Of a DNA stretch of 64,000 nt, positions 42,239 to 51,219 are shown one piece after another. A program made the position numbers and the translations under genes. Numbering within the stretch: position 1 is the first letter of the stretch; the number at the start of each line of letters is the position of its first letter. Source of the stretch: Stenotrophomonas lacuserhaii (GTDB taxonomy: Bacteria; Pseudomonadota; Gammaproteobacteria; Xanthomonadales; Xanthomonadaceae); NCBI RefSeq assembly GCF_014836545.1, contig NZ_JACSQS010000007.1:93527-157526 (forward strand), written 5' to 3'. Below the pieces are notes generated by a model. That model searched no databases and was not told where the DNA came from. It was given only the letters and a program-made list of their open reading frames with translations.

Positions 42239-42556
42239 GCCTGTGCTCCGTATGGCCTGCGGATGCAGGACCTTCATGGGTATGACGAACGAGTTGGGCC
42301 CAGAACGACATCCTCGGATCCATCCGCCCTCGTCCCGGCTGTTTACGCCCGCACCCCGTGCATGCGCGTGAACGCCCCTTGCACACCAGAAAATGAAAAG
42401 CGCGCGCGTATGCCTGAAAACAGCTGAATAGCAGCCAAAAATCGCTTTCCTGCTTTCAGGATGGGGTTAGGTCAAAAAACGGAAACTTTACATCCCCCGA
42501 TGCGACGGCGTTCCAGCGCTGCTGCAACAAAACCAGAAAGACAAGAGGTTGTACCC
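42239..42556. other. Divergent promoter region of DUF1428 and Ax21 genes (318 bp)
   Basis: No gene is seen. A/T-rich blocks (around 42424-42490) directly precede the ribosome-binding site AAGAGG of the Ax21-family gene. Promoter boxes cannot be assigned reliably. Confidence 0.45.
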
Positions 42557-43129
42557 ATGAAGATGTCCCTGATTGCCCTGGCCCTGGCTTCCGCGCTGCC
42601 GTTCGCTGCTTCGGCCGCCGAGAACCTGTCCTACAACTACGCCGAAGGCAACTACGTAAAGACCGACGCCGATGGTGGCAAGGCAGACGGTTGGGGTGTC
42701 AAGGGTTCCTACGGCGTGCTGCCGAACATGCACGTGTTCGGTGAGTTCAACCAGCAGGAAGTGGACGCGACCAAGCAGGACGTCGACCAGTGGCGCGTGG
42801 GCGTGGGCTACAACGTTGAGATCGCACCGTCGACCGACTTCATCGCGCGCGCTGCATACAACAAGTTCGACGCCAAGCACGGCCTGGATTTCAACGGCTA
42901 CAGCGCTGAAGCCGGTGTCCGCACCGCGTTCGGCCAGCACGCCGAAGTCTACGCACTGGCCGGCTACGAAGACTACAGCAAGAAGCACGGCATCAGCCCG
43001 GAAGGCGAGTGGTACGGTCGTCTGGGTGCGCAGGTCAAGTTGAACCAGAACTGGGGCATCAACGGTGACATCAAGATGAACCGTGACGGCGACAAGGAAT
43101 GGTCGGTCGGCCCGCGCTTCAGCTGGTAA
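42557..43129 (+). CDS. ax21: Ax21-family outer-membrane protein
   Basis: This 190-residue small beta-barrel protein has a classic signal peptide (MKMSLIALALASALPFAASA). Its body closely follows the Xanthomonas/Stenotrophomonas Ax21 family as I recall it: ENLSYNYAEGNYVKT, VDQWRVGVGYN, GYSAEAGVRTAFG, YALAGYEDYSK and C-terminal VGPRFSW, whose final aromatic residue is that of an outer-membrane protein. Ax21 was first described as a secreted signal; later work treats it as an outer-membrane protein linked to biofilm, motility and vesicles. AAGAGG lies before the ATG and a perfect terminator after the stop. Confidence 0.92.
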   Translation: MKMSLIALALASALPFAASAAENLSYNYAEGNYVKTDADGGKADGWGVKGSYGVLPNMHVFGEFNQQEVDATKQDVDQWRVGVGYNVEIAPSTDFIARAAYNKFDAKHGLDFNGYSAEAGVRTAFGQHAEVYALAGYEDYSKKHGISPEGEWYGRLGAQVKLNQNWGINGDIKMNRDGDKEWSVGPRFSW

Positions 43130-43169
43130 TACCGCCGCTGCATGTCTCGCGCATGCAGCCTGCTTGAAC

Positions 43170-43198
43170 AGACAGGCCCGGCATTGCCGGGCCTGTCT
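43170..43198. terminator. Terminator after the Ax21-family gene
   Basis: A perfect 13-pair stem (AGACAGGCCCGGC with its complement, loop ATT) lies in the convergent gap between ax21 and the DUF6165 gene. It is followed by GGTTT rather than a full T-run, so efficiency is uncertain, but placement suggests use from both sides. Confidence 0.7.
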
Positions 43199-43230
43199 GG
43201 TTTCCGGTTCCGCGCGGCACGTACGCCAGC

Positions 43231-43620
43231 TTACTGGCCCTGGTACTGCTTCTCTTCCACCAGCGCCGAGCCGGCCACCCGGTTGATCTCGTTCTTGACC
43301 TGCACGCGCTCGCCATTGGTGCGGTACACCCCGCGCGCCAGCTGCACGAAGGCATCGTCAAACACCTGCGCTGCTTCCTTGTCGCGCAGCTGGTCCTGGA
43401 TGTCCCACATGCGTTCGTTGATCACCTTCAACTGCTGCTTGAGTGCCTCCAACGCCGGTTGGTTGCCGCGCTGCGTCGCGTACAGCGGCAGCAGGCCGTC
43501 CAGTTCGGTGCGCACGTTGGCCAGCTTGGCCGCATCGTCGATACGCTCGGCCTTGATTTCCAGGATGGTGATCTTGTCGATCAGCTCACCGATCGATACA
43601 GGGGTCAGGATCGCGTCCAC
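43231..43620 (-). CDS. DUF6165-family protein
   Basis: This 129-residue protein, read from GTG 43620 (GGAGC 11 bases upstream), has the sequence ILTPVSIGELIDKITILEIK (the typical start of DUF6165), then RTELDGLLPLYATQRG, KVINERMWDIQDQLR and VKNEINRVAGSALVEEK. It is helical and soluble, often found near polysaccharide or glycosyltransferase genes. Function is unknown. An upstream ATG at 43683 lacks support. Confidence 0.7.
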   Translation of the reverse strand: MDAILTPVSIGELIDKITILEIKAERIDDAAKLANVRTELDGLLPLYATQRGNQPALEALKQQLKVINERMWDIQDQLRDKEAAQVFDDAFVQLARGVYRTNGERVQVKNEINRVAGSALVEEKQYQGQ

Positions 43621-43797
43621 GCAGGTGCTCCGTTCAACAGGCCTGCATGATAGCGCGCAGCCGCCATGCCGATGCGATGCCACGGTTTACGCAGGCTTTG
43701 CGCGCAACCGCTGCTGACGCCCTCGATCGTTTACGCCGCCGGATCCCACACTGCGCAGCTCCGGTGGCAGGGCCACCCAGCAGACAAAGGTGATGGG

Positions 43798-44496
43798 ATG
43801 AAGTGGCAGGCAATGGGCAGCGTGGGCATGGCCGGCGTGATGGCAATGAACCTGGTGGCCGTGGGGGACGCCAAGGCCGATGTCACCGGCACCCTCGCGC
43901 TTGCCAGCGATTACATCTGGCGTGGCAGCTCCCAGACCGGCGAAGAGGCCGCCGTGCAGGCAGGCGTACGTGCCACGCATGGCAGCGGGCTGTATGCCAG
44001 CCTGTGGGGATCCAACGTATCGTTCGAACCGGACAGCGGCGCACGCAGCGAGTTCGATGCGGTGCTGGGCTGGAGTGGCGAGCTGGCCCCGGACTGGAGC
44101 CTGGATGCCAACGCCACGCGCTATCTGTATCCGGGAACGGGACGCGCGCTGGACTGGACCGAGCTGTCGGCCACCGCGACCTTCAAGCAGCGCGCCTGGC
44201 TGCAGCTGGCGCACTCGCGCGACGCGCTGGCCGGCGGCCACCCCGGCACCTATGCACAGATCGGCATGCGCCTGTCGTTGTCAGACGCGACGCGTCTGGA
44301 AGCGGCCTACGGCCAGTACCGGTTGGCCAGCGCACAGGCTCCCGATTACCAGCACGTGCAGCTCAGCGTGATCCACGCCATCGCGCCACGTTGGGAAGTG
44401 CGAGCCACCGGCCACGCCACTGACAATGCCGCCCGCCAGCTGTTTCCCGGCAACGCCGGCACGCGCCTGGAGGTGGCGTTGCAGGCCAGCTTCTGA
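43798..44496 (+). CDS. TorF-family putative porin
   Basis: This 232-residue outer-membrane protein has a signal peptide ending near residue 27 (NLVAVGDAKAD). The family signature follows: TLALASDYIWRGSSQT at about 31-46, then alternating strands ending in the typical C-terminal LEVALQASF. The length and pattern fit the TorF/'conserved hypothetical porin' family of 200-240-residue barrels. ATG 43798 follows AAGGTGATGGG. A SMAG-like hairpin and a long palindrome lie behind its stop. Confidence 0.85.
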   Translation: MKWQAMGSVGMAGVMAMNLVAVGDAKADVTGTLALASDYIWRGSSQTGEEAAVQAGVRATHGSGLYASLWGSNVSFEPDSGARSEFDAVLGWSGELAPDWSLDANATRYLYPGTGRALDWTELSATATFKQRAWLQLAHSRDALAGGHPGTYAQIGMRLSLSDATRLEAAYGQYRLASAQAPDYQHVQLSVIHAIAPRWEVRATGHATDNAARQLFPGNAGTRLEVALQASF

Positions 44497-44508
44497 TCCC
44501 GGCAAGCG

Positions 44509-44533
44509 CCGCCGAGCATGGCTCGGCGCTACC
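44509..44533 (-). repeat. SMAG-like GTAG palindromic repeat (reverse orientation)
   Basis: The stem CGCCGAGC/GCTCGGCG with loop ATG is followed by CTACC, the complement of the GGTAG head that marks Stenotrophomonas REP (SMAG) repeats. It lies between the porin gene and a long palindrome. Confidence 0.75.
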
Positions 44534-44570
44534 GCCGCCGGTCAGGCCGCCGGGAACTGTCCGGGGGGCG

Positions 44571-44666
44571 GGCGGGGTGGGGTTGGCGGGACGCTGAGCC
44601 GCATGGATGCGGCGATGCAGCCTACACGGACGTACTTGCGGCGTGTCTCGCCAAGCCCACCCCGCC
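44571..44666. repeat. Long imperfect palindrome A in convergent gap
   Basis: The arms 44571-44592 and 44645-44666 pair over 22 bases with two mismatches. Inside lies a short palindrome CCGCATGGATGCGG. The element sits between the porin gene (+) and the DUF1456 gene (-). Elements B (46722) and C (55462) share the same layout and the CATGGATG core. Confidence 0.7.
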
Positions 44667-44686
44667 CCCCCCCCCCCCCCCCCCCC
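44665..44686. repeat. Homopolymer of 22 C
   Basis: An uninterrupted C tract directly continues the right arm of palindrome A. The left arm has only six G in the corresponding place, so the tract is expanded relative to its partner, or it is a sequencing/assembly artefact. Confidence 0.8.
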
Positions 44687-44722
44687 ACCCCTGCACCGTA
44701 TGCAGCTGTCGCTGTAGGCGAC

Positions 44723-45205
44723 TCAGCCGTTCGAAGAGGAACCACGCACGCGCAGCACCAACCCCTTCAGGAAGTAGCGCATCAACTGGTCACCCGCCTT
44801 GCGGAAGTGCTTGTGGTCGCGCTGGCGGAACACCGCGCTCAGCTCCGGCTTGGAGACTGCAAAGCCTGCCGCCTGGAAGATCTCCTGCAGGTCCACGTCA
44901 CGCAGCTGGAAGGCCACGCGCAGCTTCTTCAGGATCAGGTTGTTATCGATGCGCGTCTCGATCGCGCGCTGCGGCTGGCTCTCGTCGCGGCCGCGCAGGT
45001 GCACGATCAGGCCATCCAGCACATGGGCCAGCGCCTCGTCGTTGCAGGGCTCGGCACCGGCTTCGTTGTCCGGCTTCAGCCAGGCATTGACCTGCTCGGC
45101 GGTGACCGGAAAGGCAGGGTCGGCCAGCTCGCACAGCACCACTATGTGGTTGTCGCTCAGGTCCAGGGCAAAGCGCAGGCTGCGCAGCACATCGTTGTTG
45201 ATCAT
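44723..45205 (-). CDS. DUF1456-family protein (YehS-like)
   Basis: This 160-residue protein starts at MINNDVLRSLRFALDL, the conserved opening of DUF1456. It has two related repeats of about 70 residues (NNDVLRSLRFALDLSD and NNLILKKLRVAFQLRD, both with the I/L-R-LRxAxxL pattern) and ends in a basic tail. It is soluble and its function is unknown. The longer frame to 45331 overlaps the promoter of the next gene. Confidence 0.88.
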   Translation of the reverse strand: MINNDVLRSLRFALDLSDNHIVVLCELADPAFPVTAEQVNAWLKPDNEAGAEPCNDEALAHVLDGLIVHLRGRDESQPQRAIETRIDNNLILKKLRVAFQLRDVDLQEIFQAAGFAVSKPELSAVFRQRDHKHFRKAGDQLMRYFLKGLVLRVRGSSSNG

Positions 45206-45329
45206 TGTCTTCCACACCGCCGGCAGGGAGCGCCGGGACCTGCATTGTACCGCCCGCGCCGCTGTCATCCTGCGGTCATCGAACTGCAGCACAGTGCGCC
45301 CCTCGACCCCTGAAGCAGGATTGCCCGCC

Positions 45330-45812
45330 ATGCGTCCCTGGATTCCCTTGCTGCTGGCCGTCTTGCCGGCCGCCTGCCCGGCGGCGGCGCAGGACCGCTA
45401 CGTGCCGCTGGAGCAGCGCATCGACGCGGCGCGGCTGGCCGACGTCGGCCTGACCCCGGACCAGCTGCAGCAACTGAACCGCCTGCTGCGCGAAAGCCAG
45501 CCACAGGCGCCGACGGCAGCCGACGCGCCGCCGCCCACCGACCGCGCCACGCCGACCGCTGCGGCCCCGATGTTCATCGGCCTCGACGACGGCCCGATCA
45601 AGGCGCATGCCACCGGCACCATCAGCGGCTGGCAGCCGGGCATGCTGTTCACCCTCGACAACGGCCAGCAATGGCAGGTGCTGAAGGGCGAAATGACCCT
45701 GCGCCGACCGCTGCAGGATCCGCCCATCGAGGTGGTGCCCGGCATCGCAGGCCGCTGGTTCCTGCAGGTGGATCCGGACCTGCCGAAGGCGCGCGTATTC
45801 CGCGTGCGCTGA
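45330..45812 (+). CDS. Exported hypothetical protein
   Basis: This 160-residue protein has a signal peptide (MRPWIPLLLAVLPAACPAAAQ), a proline/alanine-rich linker and a compact C-terminal part (GTISGWQPGMLFTLDNGQQW, VVPGIAGRWFLQVDP). It resembles small secreted xanthomonad proteins with an OB- or SH3-like domain. It is preceded by CAGGA and lies 124 bp from the divergent DUF1456 gene. No function is assigned. Confidence 0.7.
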   Translation: MRPWIPLLLAVLPAACPAAAQDRYVPLEQRIDAARLADVGLTPDQLQQLNRLLRESQPQAPTAADAPPPTDRATPTAAAPMFIGLDDGPIKAHATGTISGWQPGMLFTLDNGQQWQVLKGEMTLRRPLQDPPIEVVPGIAGRWFLQVDPDLPKARVFRVR

Positions 45813-45891
45813 TCGCGGGCGACCGATCCGGCAAGGCAGGTGGACGCTGACAGTGCCAGAATATCGGCCTGGATCTTTCTGGAGTTGCCGC

Positions 45892-46644
45892 ATGACCCGT
45901 ACCGTCCTGATCACCGGCGCCACCTCCGGCTTCGGCGCTGCCGCCGTCCACCGCTTCGCCAAGGCGGGCTGGAAGGTTATCGCCACCGGCCGTCGCGGTG
46001 AGCGCCTGCAGCCCCTGGTGGACGCCTATGGTGCCGACCAGGTGCACGCGGCGGTGTTCGATGTCCGCGACGCAGTCGCCATGGAAGCGGCACTGCTGGC
46101 GTTGCCGCCGGCGTTCGGGCAGATCGACCTGCTGGTCAACAATGCAGGCCTTGCGCAGGGCACGCTGCCGGCACAGCACGCCAAGCTGGAGGATTGGCGC
46201 ACGATGATCGACACCAACGTCACCGCGCTGGTCACGCTCACCCACCGCCTGCTGCCGCAGTTGGTGGAGCGCAAGGGGGCGATCATCAACATTTCTTCGG
46301 TGGCCGGCGTCTACCCGTATCCGGGCGGCAATGCCTACGGCGGCACCAAGGCCTTCGTCAGCCAGTTCTCGCTGGGGCTGCGTTCGGACCTGCACGGTAC
46401 CGGCGTGCGGGTGACCACCATCGAACCGGGCATGGCTGAAACCGAGTTCACCGTGGTGCGTACCCATGGCGACCAGGCCGCGTCGAACAAGCTGTACACC
46501 GGCGCCAACCCGATGACTGCCGAAGATATCGCCGAGCAGATCTACTGGGTGGCCAGCCTGCCGCCGCACCTGAACATCAATCGCCTGGAACTGATGCCGG
46601 TCAGCCAGTCGTATGCCGGCTTCCAGGTGGCACGCGAAGGCTGA
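45892..46644 (+). CDS. Short-chain dehydrogenase/reductase (YdfG-like)
   Basis: This 250-residue SDR has the cofactor motif TGATSGFG at 8-15, a basic pair (GRRGE) suggesting NADPH, NNAG at about 84, catalytic Ser in ISSVAG, and YxxxK in YGGTK. The whole pattern follows YdfG/3-hydroxy-acid dehydrogenases (NADP-dependent serine/allo-threonine dehydrogenase family). TGGAG precedes ATG 45892. Palindrome B follows in the convergent gap. Confidence 0.92.
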   Translation: MTRTVLITGATSGFGAAAVHRFAKAGWKVIATGRRGERLQPLVDAYGADQVHAAVFDVRDAVAMEAALLALPPAFGQIDLLVNNAGLAQGTLPAQHAKLEDWRTMIDTNVTALVTLTHRLLPQLVERKGAIINISSVAGVYPYPGGNAYGGTKAFVSQFSLGLRSDLHGTGVRVTTIEPGMAETEFTVVRTHGDQAASNKLYTGANPMTAEDIAEQIYWVASLPPHLNINRLELMPVSQSYAGFQVAREG

Positions 46645-46721
46645 GGCCGCCCGGCGAACCAACTGCTGGGCGAACGGCCGAGCCCCTCGTGGCTGGTCGC
46701 CAAGTGCTTGTTCTCGTGCGC

Positions 46722-46829
46722 GGGCCGGGCAGAAAGGCTGGGCGGGGGACGGCAAAAACCGCTCCTGCGGGCCTCGTCTCGCGCCATCCATGGCGTTCCA
46801 CGCCCCCGCCCAACCTTACCGCCCGGCCC
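46722..46829. repeat. Long imperfect palindrome B in convergent gap
   Basis: The arms 46722-46748 and 46803-46829 pair over 27 bases with about three mismatches (left GGGCCGGGC, right GCCCGGCCC). Inside is CGCCATCCATGGCG, the same core as element A read in the other direction. It lies between the SDR gene (+) and the SPOR gene (-). Confidence 0.72.
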
Positions 46830-46904
46830 TGCCGTGGATCGCTTGGCGTCCACCACGGTAGAAAGAAAAAGAGCGTGGAGCTGACCTGCGGACCGTGGCG
46901 GGTG

Positions 46905-47777
46905 TTACTGCGCCTTTATCGCCATCGCCTGCAGGCCGGTTCCATCCAGCTTCTGCTTGGCTTCGGACAGCTCGCCTGCGGTGCCATACGGCCCCATGCG
47001 TACGCGATACACCGTCTTGCCGCTGATCTGCGCCGATTCAACCCGCGCAGCAAGCCCGATCATCGCCAGCTTCGCCTTGGTCGCTTCGGCATCGCCGGAC
47101 GCACCGAATGCGCCGGCCTGCAGGATGTAACGCACGTTGCTTTCGGCCGGCGCGGCTGCAGGCGTGGCCGCTGCGGTCGCTGCAGGCGCGCTGGTGGTGG
47201 CAGCCGGCGGTGCGGTGGCGGTGGCCGGCGCGGCGGGACGCTCGCTCAACGGTGTCGGCAGGGCGGCCTGGCGTACCGGCGCCGTGCTTGCCACCGTCGC
47301 CGTGGCACCGGTGGTGGTGGCTGCGGTGGAAGCCGGCGCAGGCGCGGCGGCCGGGACCGGCTTGCCTTCCAGCGCCGCCTGCGCGCGCTGCGCCTCGCTG
47401 CGGGCAAGGCGCTGTTCCTCCGCGCGCGTGCTCGCAGCCAGCTCTGCATCGGACATCTCCACTTCCTTGCCTGGCAGCAGCGTGTAGAAGTCGTACTGGG
47501 TCGCCGCTGGCTTGGCCGGGGTAGCCGGCTTGGCCGCTGCAGGCGTTTCCACCTGCGTGCCGACGTCACCCTCGGCTTCGACCACCGGTGCCGGCTGGGC
47601 GTTCGGATCCGGACGCGGACCTGCGCGCAGGAAGCCATCGGCATCCCCCTTGAACAGGTTCGGCGCGGCCAGGAACACCACGGCGGCAATCGCCACACCG
47701 GCGACCAGCCACACCCACCCCGGCGTTCCCTGGCTGCTGTTGCGCCGTGCCTGACTCTTGCCGCGTCGTGCTGCCAT
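46905..47777 (-). CDS. SPOR-domain protein (FtsN-like), next to argS
   Basis: This 290-residue protein has a basic N-terminus, one transmembrane helix (about 20-40, GWVWLVAGVAIAAVVFL), a long Ala/Pro/Thr-rich linker, and a C-terminal SPOR domain (about 213-290: RYILQAGAFGASGDAE, RVRMGPYGTAGELSEAKQKL). SPOR domains bind denuded glycan at the septum, and argS-ftsN adjacency is common in gammaproteobacteria. A short helical segment (YTLLPGKEVEMSDAEL) precedes the linker. Confidence 0.85.
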   Translation of the reverse strand: MAARRGKSQARRNSSQGTPGWVWLVAGVAIAAVVFLAAPNLFKGDADGFLRAGPRPDPNAQPAPVVEAEGDVGTQVETPAAAKPATPAKPAATQYDFYTLLPGKEVEMSDAELAASTRAEEQRLARSEAQRAQAALEGKPVPAAAPAPASTAATTTGATATVASTAPVRQAALPTPLSERPAAPATATAPPAATTSAPAATAAATPAAAPAESNVRYILQAGAFGASGDAEATKAKLAMIGLAARVESAQISGKTVYRVRMGPYGTAGELSEAKQKLDGTGLQAMAIKAQ

Positions 47778-47797
47778 GTCTACTGCTTCTCCAATGC

Positions 47798-49486
47798 TTA
47801 CATTTTTTCCGGGGCGCCTACGCCCAGGAGTTCCAGGCCATTGCGCAACACCTGGCGCGCTGCGCTGGCCAGGGTGAGTTTGGCATCGCGGTCGGCGGCA
47901 TCTTCCACCAGCACCGGCGTCCCGTGATACCACGTGTGGAAGGCGTGCGCCAATTCACGCAGGTACTGCGCCACCAGGTGCGGTTCAAGCGCGATGCCGG
48001 CTGCTTCCACCACTTCGGGGTAACGCGAGATTTCATTCATCAGGTTCAGTGATGCTTCGTCCTGCAGCGTGCGCAGCGCGGCCAGTCCCTGTTCCTGCGA
48101 ATACACCAGTCCCTTCTCCTGCGCCTGGCGATGCAGGCTGCAGACGCGGGCATGCGCGTACTGCACGTAGAACACCGGATTGTCGTTGCTCTGCTGGCGC
48201 GCCAGGTCGATGTCGAAGGTCAGCTGCGAGTCCGGCTTGCGCGCGATAAGGAACCAGCGCGTGGCATCACGACCGGCTTCATCGATCAGGTCGCGCAGGG
48301 TGAAGTAACTGCCCGCGCGCTTGGACAGCTTCACTTCCTCGCCGCCGCGCATCACCGTCACCATCTGGTGCAGCACATATTCCGGCCAGCCCTGCGGAAT
48401 GCCCACGCCCATCGCCTGCAGGCCGGCGCGCACGCGCGACAGCGAGCCATGGTGGTCGGCACCCAGTTCGGTGATCGCGCGCTCGTAGCCCCGCTGCCAC
48501 TTGGTCAGGTGGTAGGCCACGTCGGGCACGAAGTAGGTGAAGGTGCCGTCGGACTTGCGCATCACGCGGTCCTTGTCATCACCGAAATCGGTGGAGCGCA
48601 GCCACAGCGCGCCACCCTCTTCATAGGTGTGCCCGGAATCCTGCAGGCGCTGTACCGCTTCGGCGACCTTGCCGTCGTTGTACAGCGAGCTTTCCAGGAA
48701 GTAGATGTCGAAGTCCACGCCGAACGCGGCCAGGTCCAGGTTCTGCTCGTTGCGCAGGTAGGCCACGGCGAAGCGACGGATCGCGGCCATGTCATCCGGG
48801 TCCTTGGCGCCGACCACGGTGGTGCCTTCCAGGTCCACGCTGGCACCGCGCAGGTAAGCGTCGGCCACGTCCTGGATGTAGTCACCGCGGTAGCCGCCTT
48901 CCGGCCAGCCGGCGTCATCGGGCTTGATGCCCTTGGCCCGCGCATGGGTGGACAGCGCCAGGTTTTCGATCTGCACGCCCGCATCGTTGTAATAGAACTC
49001 GCGCTTGGCATTCCAGCCATTGGCATCGAGCACGCGCGCGATGCAGTCACCGATCGCGGCGGCGCGGCCGTGACCCACGTGCAGGGGTCCGGTCGGATTG
49101 GCCGACACGTATTCCACGCCCACCGTCCGACCATTGCCGGACAGGTTGCGGCCGTAGTCATCGCCTTCCTTGATCACGCTGGCGGCTTCGCGCTGGAACG
49201 CGCTGCCGGCCAGGTGGAAGTTGATGAAGCCGGGACCTGCGATCTCTACCTTGCTGACATCCGCGCTCTGCGGCAGCGCTTCCAGCAGGGCCTGGGCGAT
49301 CGCGCGCGGGTTGCTGCGCGCGGCCTTGGCCAGCAGCATGGCGGCATTGGTGGCGAAGTCGCCATGCTCGCGGGTCTTCGGGCGTTCAACCACGAACTCG
49401 GGTGGAATCGAGTCGGCGGGCAGGGTGCCATTGGCGCGCAGGGCTTCGATGCCTTGGCTGATCAGGGCGCGGAGGAGATTTTTCAC
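47798..49486 (-). CDS. argS: Arginine--tRNA ligase
   Basis: This 562-residue class I synthetase has the HIGH motif [11 protein letters not shown] within 130-140 and a KMSKS-like stretch ([10 protein letters not shown]). The N-terminal Arg-specific additional domain (1-115) and C-terminal DALR anticodon-binding domain ([20 protein letters not shown] and onward) are complete. It charges tRNA(Arg). The GTG at 49486 is the natural start (KNLLRALI); the upstream part of the open frame has no family character. The SPOR protein gene follows after 20 bp. Confidence 0.96.
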   Translation of the reverse strand: MKNLLRALISQGIEALRANGTLPADSIPPEFVVERPKTREHGDFATNAAMLLAKAARSNPRAIAQALLEALPQSADVSKVEIAGPGFINFHLAGSAFQREAASVIKEGDDYGRNLSGNGRTVGVEYVSANPTGPLHVGHGRAAAIGDCIARVLDANGWNAKREFYYNDAGVQIENLALSTHARAKGIKPDDAGWPEGGYRGDYIQDVADAYLRGASVDLEGTTVVGAKDPDDMAAIRRFAVAYLRNEQNLDLAAFGVDFDIYFLESSLYNDGKVAEAVQRLQDSGHTYEEGGALWLRSTDFGDDKDRVMRKSDGTFTYFVPDVAYHLTKWQRGYERAITELGADHHGSLSRVRAGLQAMGVGIPQGWPEYVLHQMVTVMRGGEEVKLSKRAGSYFTLRDLIDEAGRDATRWFLIARKPDSQLTFDIDLARQQSNDNPVFYVQYAHARVCSLHRQAQEKGLVYSQEQGLAALRTLQDEASLNLMNEISRYPEVVEAAGIALEPHLVAQYLRELAHAFHTWYHGTPVLVEDAADRDAKLTLASAARQVLRNGLELLGVGAPEKM

Positions 49487-49623
49487 GTGGCCTGCTGTGA
49501 AGTGCGGCGGAATCCCCCATTTTAGCCGATCTGCCCCGCCCCGACAGGCGGGGGTAAACGGTGGGGGTTCAGCCCCGCGCCGGCTGCGGCCCACGTGGGG
49601 CGTGCCTGCGGTTCCTGTGGCAG

Positions 49624-50331
49624 TCAGCTTCGCGATGGCGGGGCGCTGGCCGGACCCAGCCATCCCCGTTCAGCAAACGACACGGGCGCGCCTTCCCCTA
49701 TCACCAGATGGTCCAGCAGGCGCACGTCCAGGTGGGCCAGCAGGGATTGCAGCTCTGCGGTGACCTGGTGGTCGGCGGCCGATGGCTCAGCATCCCCGGA
49801 GGGGTGGTTGTGGCTGACGATGACGGCGGCCGCGTTCAGCGCCAGCGCCCGGCGGACCACTTCGCGCGGGTAGATGGACGCGGCATTCACCGTGCCCTGG
49901 AACAGCTCCTCGTAAGCCAGCAGGCGATGCTGGTTGTCCAGGAAGAGGGCGACGAATACCTCGTTGGAACGTCCGCGCAGCCGATGCTGCAGGAAGCGCG
50001 CGGCCACTGCAGGGGACTGGCCCACGCATTCGCCGCGAACCAGTTGCGCGGCAAGATGGCGCTGCGCCAGTTCCAGCGCGGCGGCCAGCGCGCAGCTGCG
50101 CGCCGGACCCAGCCCGGGCAGGCGCGCCAGCGCAGGGGCGGGGAGGTCGAGCAGCCTGCGCAGCGGTCCATGCTGGGCCAACAGATCGCGGGCGGTCTGC
50201 ACGGCATCGCGCCCGCGTGTGCCCGAGCCGAGGAAGATGGCCAGCAGTTCCGCATCCGAGAGCACGCCGGGGCCCTGCGAGAGCAGGCGTTCGCGGGGTC
50301 GTTCCTGCGCGGGCCAGTCATGGATCGTCAT
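49624..50331 (-). CDS. radC: RadC-family JAB-domain protein
   Basis: This 235-residue protein has an N-terminal UPF0758/RadC region ([25 protein letters not shown], shortened) and a helix-hairpin-helix segment ([14 protein letters not shown]). The JAB/MPN metal site ([15 protein letters not shown]) is intact. The start at 50331 is favoured over one twelve codons upstream. Despite the name, a direct repair role is unproven; the fold is a putative metalloprotease or nuclease. It shares strand with the regulator gene upstream. Confidence 0.9.
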   Translation of the reverse strand: MTIHDWPAQERPRERLLSQGPGVLSDAELLAIFLGSGTRGRDAVQTARDLLAQHGPLRRLLDLPAPALARLPGLGPARSCALAAALELAQRHLAAQLVRGECVGQSPAVAARFLQHRLRGRSNEVFVALFLDNQHRLLAYEELFQGTVNAASIYPREVVRRALALNAAAVIVSHNHPSGDAEPSAADHQVTAELQSLLAHLDVRLLDHLVIGEGAPVSFAERGWLGPASAPPSRS

Positions 50332-50389
50332 GCCGACAGTGTGGCCACCCACGCTGCGGACGGCCATGGGGCAGCCGCTGCGTGGTGGG

Positions 50390-51034
50390 TCAGGAAGGGC
50401 GTGAGCCCTTGATCGGGTAAGTGCGCAGGAACGCGTGGAGCTCGTGGTTTCCAGTCAGCCCCAGTTTGCGCATCGCATCGGATTTCTGCCGGCTGACGGT
50501 CTTCGGACTGCGCCCTCGTTGCTGGGCGATCATGCTGAGGTTCATGCCGCGGCTGAGGCCTTCCAGCACATCGCATTCGCCCTGTGACAGCGAGGCCGGC
50601 GTTGCCCGGTGGGCCAGGTCACGGGCCTGCAGGTGGGAGCGCAGGTGCTGTGAGACGTAGGTCTGCCCGGCCGCGGCACTGCGCACCGCCTGGGCCAGTT
50701 CGTCGAAATCCGCGGCTTTGTCCAGCGCGCCATGCACCCCGCAGCGCAGCAGCGTGATCAGCACCGTGGGGCTGGCGGTACCGGTCAGCACCACCAGCGG
50801 CAGCCACGGGTGCGCAACGCGGATGCAGTCGAGCAGCTCGGGCCCATCGGGGCCCTTGCCGGGCATGGTCAGGTCGGTCAGCACCACGTCGCACGGCTGG
50901 CGCTCCAGCAGGGCAAGCAGGTGGGAGCCGCCCGAGGCCTCGCCGACCACCTCGATGCGTGCGTTCTCCAGCACCACGCGTGCGCCGTGGAGGATGATCG
51001 GATGGTCGTCGGCAATGATGGTGCGGATGTACAC
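50390..51034 (-). CDS. Orphan NarL-family response regulator, paralogue of that at 1615
   Basis: This 214-residue regulator starts with GTG at 51034 ([11 protein letters not shown]). Receiver residues D9-D10, D54 ([10 protein letters not shown]) and K in LDKAADF are intact. The LuxR-type HTH ([15 protein letters not shown], then [19 protein letters not shown]) is closely similar to that of the regulator at 1615-2259 (TISRQKGDAMRKLG). No kinase lies nearby. It may be fed by the hybrid kinase at 2315 or another. The gene is divergent from coaBC. Confidence 0.88.
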   Translation of the reverse strand: MYIRTIIADDHPIILHGARVVLENARIEVVGEASGGSHLLALLERQPCDVVLTDLTMPGKGPDGPELLDCIRVAHPWLPLVVLTGTASPTVLITLLRCGVHGALDKAADFDELAQAVRSAAAGQTYVSQHLRSHLQARDLAHRATPASLSQGECDVLEGLSRGMNLSMIAQQRGRSPKTVSRQKSDAMRKLGLTGNHELHAFLRTYPIKGSRPS

Positions 51035-51219
51035 GGTAGGGTCCTGCGGTCCGGCGGGGCAGGTCCCGGCAACCGCCGGGCGCAAGCGGGTGACGCGACA
51101 ACTGGCATCGTTAAATGCTGTCATACATGTACTTATATCCGTCGGTCATATCGCCCCGAATAGGGGCACTACGGGCCTTTCGGCTAAGCTAATGTCTTTG
51201 CGTGCATAGGATTTCCCCG

